Source of the DNA: Haladaptatus halobius
GTDB lineage: Archaea; Halobacteriota; Halobacteria; Halobacteriales; Haladaptataceae
NCBI RefSeq assembly: GCF_020618475.1
Contig: NZ_CP085338.1
Coordinates: 186,001-250,000, forward strand
Direction: 5' to 3'
DNA: 64,000 nucleotides
The position numbers and the translations under genes were made by a program. Numbering within the stretch: position 1 is the first letter of the stretch; each line of letters opens with the position of its first letter. Shown here piece by piece: positions 56,168-63,633 of the stretch. A model generated the notes under the pieces. The model saw nothing but the letters and a program-made list of their open reading frames with translations. It was not told where the DNA came from and searched no databases.

Positions 56168-56250
56168 TTGACACTTCTCCACAAAACGGTAAGCGGAAGT
56201 GGAATTGACCACCATGCCGCCCTCGGAGAAGTACAAAATCCGTCACCGTC
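56168..56250 (+). repeat. diverged repeat, copy B
   Basis: CACTTCTCCACAAAACGGTA, then GGAAGTGGAATTGACC and CCGCCCTCGGAGAAGTAC. It shares block order with copy A (14080) and copy C (57299), and lies right after the glmS break. From here to 56457 I see no gene. Confidence 0.55.
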
Positions 56251-56457
56251 AACTTAGATCTCTTCTCCCTGCCGATTTCCTACTGTGAGGAGCAGTCGGA
56301 GGGCTTACTCTGGTTAGCTGTTAGCGATATAGCGGTGAGTCGAGACAACTGGCCCAGTCTTAGCAACCACACTTTGAATGGTTCAACTGCTTCATCCCTA
56401 CTGACGCAGACTTACAGCCACAACGAATTCTCCGAAACGACCTCGAAAGCGATCACC

Positions 56458-56586
56458 TCACTCATTCTGTCGGACCATAGGAACACCAATCAGGACTAGT
56501 CCTCCAACGATCAGACAAAACGCGATCACAGTTAGAAGCAACGAGGCAGTGTGCCAGTTACATCCGTCGTACCATGTGACTGTCAT
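56458..56586 (-). CDS. mini membrane protein, 42 residues
   Basis: MTVTWYDGCNWHTA precedes one strong membrane segment (LLLTVIAFCLIVGGLVLIGV). Its ATG overlaps the stop of the 58-residue gene upstream by four bases (ATGA), the mark of translational coupling, which argues for real genes rather than chance. Too short for family recognition. Confidence 0.55.
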   Translation of the reverse strand: MTVTWYDGCNWHTASLLLTVIAFCLIVGGLVLIGVPMVRQNE

Positions 56587-56759
56587 CGCGTGCAAATCAA
56601 ACCTGAAATCTTGGCTCGACTGAATTCAATATCGAAAAAATCGGGGTTGACGTTCTGACACTTTCGCATTGTACTCGCACCAACAAGTGACACCGGCACT
56701 AGCCAAATTCCAAGAGGGACAAGCAAGAAACCAATTCGACGAGCAGTGAGTTTTGGCAT
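56583..56759 (-). CDS. mini membrane protein, 58 residues
   Basis: MPKLTARRIGFLLVPLGIWL opens a single membrane segment after a basic N-terminus, followed by an outer tail with two Cys (MRKCQN and LICTR). It is coupled to the 42-residue gene by an ATGA overlap. An alternative reading is one older two-segment protein split by a frameshift. A 17-codon hydrophobic frame precedes it. Confidence 0.55.
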   Translation of the reverse strand: MPKLTARRIGFLLVPLGIWLVPVSLVGASTMRKCQNVNPDFFDIEFSRAKISGLICTR

Positions 56760-56784
56760 AAGTAGCTCTATTATCTGTAGATAA

Positions 56785-56835
56785 CTAAAACATCAAGAGG
56801 AAGAGCACGACGAGCAAACCAAGGAGTACCACCAT
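56785..56835 (-). CDS. possible 16-residue membrane peptide
   Basis: MVVLLGLLVVLFLLMF is almost purely hydrophobic and ends 25 bases before the 58-residue gene. It could be a toxin-like or leader peptide, or the leftover N-terminus of a larger membrane gene. Confidence 0.3.
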   Translation of the reverse strand: MVVLLGLLVVLFLLMF

Positions 56836-56850
56836 TGTTTTGGTTATGAC

Positions 56851-57003
56851 CGACTTAAGGACTTGAGTCCTAGAACCCGTAGAATCTCCGTTCTTCCTGT
56901 TCATTCCACCGCCAGCATCTCTGTCCATATATCACATCGACTTGAGGACTTCAGTCCCAGAATCCGTAGGATTTCCATCCCTCCTGTTCATATATCCCAT
57001 TCC
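56851..57003 (+). repeat. tandem repeat, period about 87 bases, two diverged copies
   Basis: Copy 1 starts CGACTTAAGGACTTGAGTCC at 56851, and copy 2 starts CGACTTGAGGACTTCAGTCC at 56938. Both continue with AGAA.CCGTAG, a pyrimidine-rich part and CCTGTTCAT. Each copy also has a short inverted repeat (GGACTTGAGTCC, GGACTTCAGTCC). The following pyrimidine-rich tract runs to about 57100 and encodes nothing convincing. Confidence 0.65.
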
Positions 57004-57298
57004 ATCTCCTCCACCATCTATCTCCGAGACATCTATATACATTTCATCATCTCCGTCCATATATCCTTAACTTTTTTCTACACTAATAAGCTTTCTCCAG
57101 CATACAATCTAAAATTTCTCGAATTGGCCCATATACGCTCTCTCCTCACCCGCGACAGTCGCTCACGGTGGCAGTCGTGCGTATCGAAGTCAGGATAGCA
57201 GCGGCTCCACGTGTGTAGTTCTCATCTCACTGTTGAATCCACACTCTGTAGTTAGCAAGTGGCTTCTCATAGGTTAGTACTTTATACTAACCCACGTG

Positions 57299-57372
57299 GT
57301 CGACTTCTCCACAAATCCATAATAGGAAGTGAAATCTACCCAGTCGACGCCCTCAAGGAAGCACAAATCCTG
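57299..57372 (+). repeat. diverged repeat, copy C
   Basis: ACTTCTCCACAAATCCATAA, then TAGGAAGTGAAATCTACC and GACGCCCTCAAGGAAGCAC. It is closest to copy B at its left end and to copy A in the middle. From 57373 to 57639 no gene is evident. Confidence 0.55.
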
Positions 57373-57639
57373 ATACTACCAACAAGAGGCCCTTCCAACG
57401 ATCTTCTCGGCTTGGGAGCAAGCTGGGGGTACAAGTGAACAGGGTTCCAGGAGTTAGATCTATAAGTAATTCTGACTGTGGATCACGGCACATTAGTGAA
57501 ACTACAGGAGTTCGCCAAATCCATACGTATCAATATGATTTCTCAAAATCCCACGAACGATTCGGACGATGTCCGTGCCGCGGCCGCAGATATGTTCGCA
57601 ACTTGCGCATGATTACACCAGCTCAATAAAATCGTCGAC

Positions 57640-57938
57640 TCGTCGTCTTTTGCTTGTAAGCCCGAGGAGACACACTTGACCCCGCGAGTGACGTTGACGT
57701 CTTTGTCGTCCTTGCAGACTTCACCGATCAGGACACGACTGCCGACGACTTCCGTGATATTGCTTATGACGTGATGCTAGAGTATGGTTCAGTCATCGAA
57801 CTCCATATCGTCTTGCAAGCTGAATTTGACCAGTATTTCGAAGCAACCAGAGAGTCGGAGAGTTCAGAACGAGAATTGATGACGGTCATGCTGACGAACT
57901 GTGCGAAGTTGTGGTCGTCATTCCGGAACCTTTCGTAG
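57640..57938 (+). pseudogene. remnant of a MNT-type nucleotidyltransferase
   Basis: From 57678 the frame reads DPASDVDVFVVLADFTDQDT, then DIAYDVMLEYGSVIELHIV and EFDQYFEATRESE, ending at a TAG (57936-57938). This matches the minimal nucleotidyltransferase core, whose GS-x10-DVDVFV motif carries the metal Asp pair. Just upstream, ARGDT-like codons are visible in broken frames, but the GSR start of the motif and the N-terminus are lost. Such proteins are often the MNT half of HEPN-MNT pairs; no HEPN partner is seen. Its end overlaps the 3' end of the minus-strand thioredoxin-fold gene. Confidence 0.6.
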
Positions 57939-58764
57939 TCGTTCCGCCATTCGAATTGGACGCCTGCTCAAGAGCCCGTTCGAGTTGCGTTCTCGTCCGC
58001 TCAGGTGCCACCGTGGGGACCGTTACTGTCCCATCGACGACGACTCGAGGGACCGCAGGAATGGGTATCTTTTGAACCCGAGACATCGTTTCTTCTATCT
58101 GCGATTGATATGACCCGCTCTCGATCTCTGATTCGATGCGGTCGCGGTGGCGCACCCCCGCCTTCTTCGCAAAGCGCAGAAGTCGTTTGATCGTTGCCCA
58201 TCCGTCGAAGCTTTGCTGATTCTGGAATAAGTATCCGAAGTACGACCAATACGATGTGGGATCGAAATGCCAGACAGCCAATCCAGCTCGGGCTGCGCGC
58301 GGTTCATCCGGCCCGTGGAACCCCTCTCCGTCTTCGTAGGCGACAGCACGGAATTCGAGGGCGACGTTGCCGGGTTCGACGTACTGTTCGATAATCGATG
58401 TCATATCTTCAAGAACGAAATTTTGCGTGTAAGGACATTTCCATGCCCCGTAGACTGTCGCTGTGACAGGGGCATCTCCGTCACCCATCATTGGGTATTG
58501 ATACTTACTGGGTTTGTCCGGAATCGATACTGATTGGTAAACGCTCGGAGGAGCGTCAATCGATTCGGAAGTCGTAGTCTGCTCGGAGATCGTCGATTCG
58601 GTCACCCGGTCGTCGATCGTCGTTTTCCGTTTTCCCGTCACCGATTCGGTCGTCGGGTTCTTCGCACCATCTAAACCGTACTTTGAAAAGGTCGAACAGC
58701 CAGAAACCCCGACCGAAAGGCCCGCTCCGAGAAGCTGGAGTACCGCCCTTCTGCGTTCTCGCAT
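57886..58764 (-). CDS. DsbA-like thioredoxin-fold lipoprotein
   Basis: A 292-residue protein with a signal and lipobox (QLLGAGLSVGVSGCS, Cys23), a Ser/Thr-rich tether (residues 25-75), and a DsbA/DSBA-like domain. The active-site position reads KCPYTQNF: the first Cys is kept but the second is Thr, so it has only one thiol. The cis-Pro loop is IPAVPRVVVDG. DPTSYWSYFGYLFQNQQS is the helical insertion. It may act as an isomerase, reductase or chaperone rather than an oxidase. The last 25 residues (Ser/Thr-rich) overlap the nucleotidyltransferase relic, so the C-terminus may be newly acquired. Confidence 0.82.
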   Translation of the reverse strand: MRERRRAVLQLLGAGLSVGVSGCSTFSKYGLDGAKNPTTESVTGKRKTTIDDRVTESTISEQTTTSESIDAPPSVYQSVSIPDKPSKYQYPMMGDGDAPVTATVYGAWKCPYTQNFVLEDMTSIIEQYVEPGNVALEFRAVAYEDGEGFHGPDEPRAARAGLAVWHFDPTSYWSYFGYLFQNQQSFDGWATIKRLLRFAKKAGVRHRDRIESEIESGSYQSQIEETMSRVQKIPIPAVPRVVVDGTVTVPTVAPERTRTQLERALEQASNSNGGTTTKGSGMTTTTSHSSSA

Positions 58765-59202
58765 GGAGACGTAATGGACGGGTTCATACTTGATTAATAT
58801 GTTCTTAATGATTGTTAAATCATCGATGACAAATGGAACTAGTTGGCTACCTTGTTTGGCGCTGGTGAATCAAATCTCGCCTTCGTGACTAGGAACAGTG
58901 CTATAGTAGTTATCCATCGGAATTTCAAATTTAGTTATCTTATTTTACAATATAATGTGAAATACCGATCTCTGAAAATCATTACGGGAAATGAATAGTT
59001 TCTAGAATACATCACAGAACCATCAGTGGAATGGCGATAGAAATACGGATTGACGAACAGATAAAACGAATAGGCTGGTGATGTCACCTCTCATTCATGG
59101 TTGGCGATGTCGAGTGTGCGACGAACGACAACACGTGACACGTATTTCGGAACGCTCAGATGGCGGAACGGCTATGTCAATGGCTCACATCTCTTCGGAG
59201 AC
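58765..59202. other. AT-rich intergenic region
   Basis: The 438 bases hold the promoter of the lipoprotein gene (minus strand, CATATTAAT near 58795-58803) and, at the right end, a GGAG site about four bases before the ATG of the isomerase gene. A minimal in-frame extension of that gene begins at 59101 but is basic and unlike the family. No other feature was seen. Confidence 0.5.
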
Positions 59203-59958
59203 ATGGCTCGACCGGCGATTCAGCTGTATACACTTCGTGAGCTTGAAGAACCGTTAATCGAAACGCTCCACCGCGTCGCCGATACAGGGTACGAAGGCGT
59301 TGAATTTGCCGGGATTGGCGATGAATCAGCCGAATCTATCGCCGACGCGCTTGACGATACCAGTCTCGAACCCGTTGGTGCCCACGTTAGTCTCGACTCA
59401 CTTTGGACCGACTACGAGGAGACGGTCGAGACGTATCAGATACTAGGGTGTAGGCGTATCGTTGTTCCCTCCTACGGCGAGGACGGCTTTACCTCTGAAT
59501 CTGTGGTTTCGGAGGCTGCAAATCGACTCCTAACACTCGCTGATCGTCTCGTCGACGACGGCTTCGAGGTGCACTATCACAACCACACCTACGAGTTCAC
59601 AGAGATCGCTGGCAAATTCGACACTGCCTATGATGCGCTTGTCGCACAGACCGACGAGCGACTTAGTCTTGAATTCGACGTAGGACTCGCGCGCCATGGC
59701 AACATTGATCCAATAGCGTATCTCGACCGGTACGCCGACCGGATTTCGTTAATTCACCTGACCGATACGATCCCTGGTGATGACAGTACACTTCACGTCG
59801 ATCTGGGCGAAGGTGTGGTCGTACTCGATGAGTGCATTCGCACTGCCATAGACGCCGACGCGAAATGGCTCATCTACGAGAACGGACTGACAACTGACCC
59901 AGTGACGACGCTCACGTCGAGCACTGCTCGTATTCGGGAACTTCTTGACGCCGCCTGA
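59203..59958 (+). CDS. sugar phosphate isomerase/epimerase-like TIM-barrel protein
   Basis: A 251-residue barrel of the AP-endonuclease-2 family. The opening RPAIQLYTLRELEEPLIETL is the family's first strand and helix, and GYEGVEFAGI follows. Metal and substrate features are EVHYHNHTYEF, LEFDVGLARHG, LIHLTDT and WLIYENG. The start at 59203 has GGAG about four bases upstream, and upstream codons do not resemble the family. It is probably a step in sugar or inositol breakdown, together with the two dehydrogenases that follow. Confidence 0.86.
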   Translation: MARPAIQLYTLRELEEPLIETLHRVADTGYEGVEFAGIGDESAESIADALDDTSLEPVGAHVSLDSLWTDYEETVETYQILGCRRIVVPSYGEDGFTSESVVSEAANRLLTLADRLVDDGFEVHYHNHTYEFTEIAGKFDTAYDALVAQTDERLSLEFDVGLARHGNIDPIAYLDRYADRISLIHLTDTIPGDDSTLHVDLGEGVVVLDECIRTAIDADAKWLIYENGLTTDPVTTLTSSTARIRELLDAA

Positions 59959-60064
59959 GCTGTCTATGATTTCAACTAACACTTGACAGTAACATGAGAA
60001 CGACCGAACCCGCCACGGGTACGAGTTCACAATACTTATGCTAAGTGCTAAGTGACGTAGCCGT

Positions 60065-61036
60065 ATGCCACGCATCGTCATAGTAGGAGAAAGGGCGGCG
60101 GTGCAAGCGCACGCTGAACGCTACAAACAGTTCGACGGGGTGACTGTCAGTGGCGCCGTCGAACCCTCTAATAAACCATTTGACAATATCGATGTACCTG
60201 TCTACGATTCAGTGGTTCACGCTCTCCGCGATGGCGACGTAAATGGGGTGGATATCTGCGGGCCGGGGGCAGTCTATGACGATGCGCTCAACGCGGCTCT
60301 CGATGCGGGGCTCCCAACTCGCTGTGACCCGCCATTCGCGTTCGATGATGCGCAGTTCGACCGACTCGTCGCAGGGGCGTCGAACGCGAATGGGTGGTTA
60401 ATGGCGTACTCTCCACACCGGTTCTCACGACTGTACAACCGTCTCCGGTCGGATGTTGAAACAGGTGGTATTGGAACAATTGGCGTCGCCAGAATCAAGC
60501 GAACTGCACCGTTTGGCGATCCTGGATGGAATACCTCGTATGTCGGCGTCACGGCCACTGTCGACCACGTGGACGCACTTTGCTCCGTATTTGCACACGA
60601 TATCGACGTTCTCGATTGGACTTTTGGAACGATCGGGCGTGTCTTCGCTCGAGCACGGTCTGGCGAGCAATACGACCACGCACATGCTGTACTCACATTT
60701 CAGAACGGTGGACGAGCGACCATCGAGACGACATGGAGCAAGGCGTCTACTCCTTCGCCACGCGTTAGTGTTGAGTATAGCGGCAATCATGGGCGTCTCA
60801 CTTTCAGTGACCGCGATGCGTCGACTGCACTTCAAGAAGAGTCGAAACCGCTAAACGTCGATCCGCCAGAGGTTGACTGTCGAGGTCGGTTGCTGCATGA
60901 GTTCACTGCCCGTATACAGGGTACTGAAAAGCCTCCATCGGATATCACTCCGAATCATCCTTCGCGAGTCACAGTCGCTGTGCGCCGTTCCGTCGACAAG
61001 GGACTACCGATCACAATCGCGGAGGAGTCTTTGTGA
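60065..61036 (+). CDS. Gfo/Idh/MocA family oxidoreductase
   Basis: A 323-residue dehydrogenase. The N-terminal Rossmann strand is IVIVGERAAVQAHAERY, with an unusual GERAAV in place of GxGxxG. DICGPGAVYDDALNAALDAG and TRCDPPFAFD stand in for the EKP motif. These departures suggest altered cofactor use or a non-catalytic role. The C-terminal domain (FGDPGWNTSYVG, DHVDALCSVFAHDIDVLDW) is of normal size. The ATG at 60065 has a TATA-like ATACTTATG about 27 bases upstream, next to a short direct repeat CTAAGTG. Its stop overlaps the next start (GTGA). Confidence 0.82.
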   Translation: MPRIVIVGERAAVQAHAERYKQFDGVTVSGAVEPSNKPFDNIDVPVYDSVVHALRDGDVNGVDICGPGAVYDDALNAALDAGLPTRCDPPFAFDDAQFDRLVAGASNANGWLMAYSPHRFSRLYNRLRSDVETGGIGTIGVARIKRTAPFGDPGWNTSYVGVTATVDHVDALCSVFAHDIDVLDWTFGTIGRVFARARSGEQYDHAHAVLTFQNGGRATIETTWSKASTPSPRVSVEYSGNHGRLTFSDRDASTALQEESKPLNVDPPEVDCRGRLLHEFTARIQGTEKPPSDITPNHPSRVTVAVRRSVDKGLPITIAEESL

Positions 61037-62019
61037 CCGTTTCTATTGGTATCTGTTCGACCGCCCACGCCAACGCCGAGGTATACGCGGCGCTTCTGTC
61101 GAAATTACCGGAGGTCGACCTCATCGGAATTTCGGAGCAAACGACTGACCGAGCCCGTAAACAAGCGAATGCTATCGGCACGTCAGCGATGTCACATCGC
61201 GAACTAATGCAGGCAGCCGAAGGAATCGTTATCTGTTCGACAACCGCCGCTCACGACGAGTTAATCGATCTCGCGCTCCAGCAAAACGTTGCCATCCTTG
61301 TAGAGAAACCGCTTGCGACATCACTTGCGAAAGCGAAGTCAATACAGGATAAGTGCGACGAAAGCGACGTCGTCACAGGTATGGCGATGCCGCTTCGTTA
61401 TAGTCTCCCAATGAAACGTCTTAAAGAACAATACGAAGCTGGAACAATCGGTGAACTCATCGCCGTCTCGGGAATTAACCGCGGTCGAATGCCGGGTGGG
61501 TGGTTTGTCGATCCTGAACTGGCTGGTGGTGGGGCCGTTGCGGACCATACTGACCATATTGTCGACATTGTTCGCTGGATTACTGGTGAAGAGGTACAAG
61601 AAGTATATGCCGAAACAGACACCCGATTCTATGATATCCCAGTTGAAGACGTGAATTTGTTGTCGATGACGCTTTCTAACGGAGCTTCGTTTGTTCTCGA
61701 TGGATCATGGAGCACACCGCAAAAGAACACGTTTTGGGGGGATGCCAGCGTCGAACTGGTGGGGACAAAATCAACGCTCTCGGCGGACTGCTTTGGCTAT
61801 CAGTACACACATGTAAAAGATACTGGTCACGGCAAACACAACGAATCCATTTATTGGGGTGCCGATCCAAATAATGCCCTATTGCGCAATTTCGTCACGT
61901 CTATCCGTGGCGAGTCCACGCCTGCGACGTCTCTCGAAGACGCTGTACAGACTGCCGCCGTTATCGCTGCTGCGTATGAATCAGTCGATAGGGGTGAACC
62001 GGTTAATGTTATGTACTAG
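61033..62019 (+). CDS. Gfo/Idh/MocA family oxidoreductase
   Basis: A 328-residue dehydrogenase starting with GTG (GTGA overlap with the preceding gene). The dinucleotide site is SIGICSTAHANAEVYAALL, in which the first Gly motif is again weak, and VEKPLATS keeps the classic EKP Lys. AVADHTDHIVDIVRWITGEE contains the catalytic-region Asp and His (ADHTDHIVD). It shares FVLDGSWS and IYWGADPNN with the partial gene at the right edge, so the two are paralogues. The substrate is unknown. Confidence 0.88.
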   Translation: MTVSIGICSTAHANAEVYAALLSKLPEVDLIGISEQTTDRARKQANAIGTSAMSHRELMQAAEGIVICSTTAAHDELIDLALQQNVAILVEKPLATSLAKAKSIQDKCDESDVVTGMAMPLRYSLPMKRLKEQYEAGTIGELIAVSGINRGRMPGGWFVDPELAGGGAVADHTDHIVDIVRWITGEEVQEVYAETDTRFYDIPVEDVNLLSMTLSNGASFVLDGSWSTPQKNTFWGDASVELVGTKSTLSADCFGYQYTHVKDTGHGKHNESIYWGADPNNALLRNFVTSIRGESTPATSLEDAVQTAAVIAAAYESVDRGEPVNVMY

Positions 62020-62157
62020 GCCATCTATCTATAGAAAATACAGCGAGAGTACCACGGGTCACCCGACCCGTGGGTGAATCGCGTACGCTATTTCGTCGGC
62101 CGAATGGCCAGCAGAACGCTTATAGTCCCGTGAGATGTGCCATAGGACGTACAACAG

Positions 62158-62298
62158 ATGGTACTACCACGGCCACGAATCGATCTCTCGGACGAGGAAC
62201 AACAGCGCGTGAGAGAGTATGCTGACGAGCACGGACTTCGAATGCCCCGTGCCTATGCCGACCTCGTACGCGCTGGCCTCGAAGCAGAGAACGGCTAA
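62158..62298 (+). CDS. 46-residue ribbon-helix-helix-like protein of the tnpB element
   Basis: MVLPRPRIDLSDEEQQRVRE leads into a helical part ending with YADLVRAGLEAENG. The strand-helix-helix pattern suggests a CopG-type DNA-binding dimer. The tnpB GTG follows the stop codon directly, so the two are coupled. It may limit tnpB expression or bind element ends. CGCTTATAG near 62117 is a possible TATA box. Confidence 0.65.
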   Translation: MVLPRPRIDLSDEEQQRVREYADEHGLRMPRAYADLVRAGLEAENG

Positions 62299-63594
62299 GT
62301 GATGGATATTACGTTTCGCTTCCGTGCGTATCCAGACGAGGACACCGCGAGCGAAGCGTGGCGACACATCGACATCCATCGGCAGATACGGAATCACGCG
62401 GTTCGAGATTATCACCGCTCGTCACGGAACGACCGTCCGAGCAGGAATCAGCAGGTCAACAAACTTCCGGGGTGGAAGCAACGCTGGCCGCTCTGGAAGG
62501 AAGTATCAGCACATGCCGCTCAACAGACCGTCAGACAAATCCACAACGATTTGTCCGTTCTCAAGAGTCACCGAGAGAACGACCGGAAGACGGGACGGCT
62601 GAAATGGCAGGGAGCGGGCGAATTTCGGTCGGTGGCGTACCAGTCCGAAGGCTTCAACGTCAATCATACGACGGGCCAACGATTCGGTACATTCACCCTC
62701 TCGAAGATCGGTGAGAACATCCCGTTCCGAGTGCACCGCGACATTCCCGATACCGAGAACGTGAAGCGCGTCATTCTCAAGAAAGAACGAACCGGCGAGT
62801 GGTTCGTCTGTTTCGTAGTGGAAGCCGACGAACCGGAGAAACCCGACTTGTCAGACCTCACGACGGACAACTGCGTAGGGATCGACCTCGGAATACTTTC
62901 GTACATCCACATGAGCGACGACTGTTCGGTAGACTGCCTCGACCTCACGGACAGCTACGACCGCTATGCGAGAGCACAACGGAAGTTAGCCCGGAAGGAA
63001 CACGGTTCCTCGAACTGGGAGAAACAGCGTGTTCGTATGGCGAAAGCGAAGCGCCGGATCAAACGGCGGGTGCTCGACTACCAGCACAAACTCACGACGT
63101 GGCTAGTGAAACGTTACGAGTTCATCGGCGTCGAGGACTTGGACGTAACGCCGATGCTCGAAACGAGCCAGTCCGCAAAGAACAGGCAGGATGCGGCGTG
63201 GTCGCGGTTCGTTCGCCTCCTACAGTACAAAGCGAAACTCCACGGCGTTCACGTGGTTCCGGTCGAACCGAAGGATACGACGAAGGCGTGCAACCAGTGC
63301 GGCGTGAAGACGGATAAACCGCTTTGGGTTCGGGAACACTCGTGTCCGGCGTGCGGTCACGAAGATGACCGAGACCTCAACGCGGCGAAGAATGTACTCG
63401 ACAAGGCATTAGCCGAGAAAGGCGTATCGTTCGTCCGAACCAAACACTCTTTTCAGGTCAATGTAGGGCAGGGACTGCCCGAATCAACGCCTGTGCAGAC
63501 TGTGCTCCCTACGTCCACTCGTCGCCATTCGGCGTCGATGGATGCAAAGTACGTCGTGGAAGCAGGAAGCCCCGCGTCACCCGACGCGGGGTAG
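62299..63594 (+). CDS. tnpB: TnpB RNA-guided endonuclease (element 2)
   Basis: A 431-residue TnpB with an intact RuvC triad: D196 (GIDLGILSYI), E279 (FIGVEDLDV) and D359 (DRDLNAAKN). A CNQC...CPAC zinc ribbon lies between. The N-terminal wedge/REC part (MDITFRFRAYPD) is of normal length. Translation starts at GTG 62299 or ATG 62302. The last residues (EAGSPASPDAG) are encoded by the right-end hairpin itself, so the protein's end and the RNA scaffold overlap. The protein should cut DNA matching the guide read from the flank and help keep the element in place. Confidence 0.93.
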   Translation: MMDITFRFRAYPDEDTASEAWRHIDIHRQIRNHAVRDYHRSSRNDRPSRNQQVNKLPGWKQRWPLWKEVSAHAAQQTVRQIHNDLSVLKSHRENDRKTGRLKWQGAGEFRSVAYQSEGFNVNHTTGQRFGTFTLSKIGENIPFRVHRDIPDTENVKRVILKKERTGEWFVCFVVEADEPEKPDLSDLTTDNCVGIDLGILSYIHMSDDCSVDCLDLTDSYDRYARAQRKLARKEHGSSNWEKQRVRMAKAKRRIKRRVLDYQHKLTTWLVKRYEFIGVEDLDVTPMLETSQSAKNRQDAAWSRFVRLLQYKAKLHGVHVVPVEPKDTTKACNQCGVKTDKPLWVREHSCPACGHEDDRDLNAAKNVLDKALAEKGVSFVRTKHSFQVNVGQGLPESTPVQTVLPTSTRRHSASMDAKYVVEAGSPASPDAG

Positions 63595-63600
63595 TTCACG
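63450..63600 (+). ncRNA. candidate omega/reRNA from the right end of element 2
   Basis: By family analogy the RNA covers the 3' end of tnpB and the hairpin at 63570-63591, with the guide starting just beyond about 63600. No promoter or boundary can be read directly. Confidence 0.4.
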
Positions 63601-63633
63601 CTCGTGATTTTCGTCCTTCGTATTCTTGTTCGT

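Larger units (their letters stand above)
62052..63599 (+). mobile_element. IS1341-type element with a small DNA-binding gene and tnpB
   Basis: Left-end hairpin CCACGGGT-cacccg-ACCCGTGG (62052-62073) and right-end hairpin CCCCGCGT-cacccg-ACGCGGGG (63570-63591) share the same loop, CACCCG. The right end is followed by TAGTTCAC. Between them are a 46-residue ribbon-helix-helix-like gene and tnpB. There is no tnpA. The element sits between two convergent, paralogous dehydrogenase genes. Confidence 0.82.

Noticed and set aside
56851..57003. CRISPR array
   Set aside because: Only two units, with no separate spacers and no cas genes; better described as a tandem duplication.
56863..57198. 111-codon plus-strand frame rich in Ile, Ser and His
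   Set aside because: It is a translation of the 87-base tandem repeat and the following pyrimidine-rich tract, not a plausible protein.
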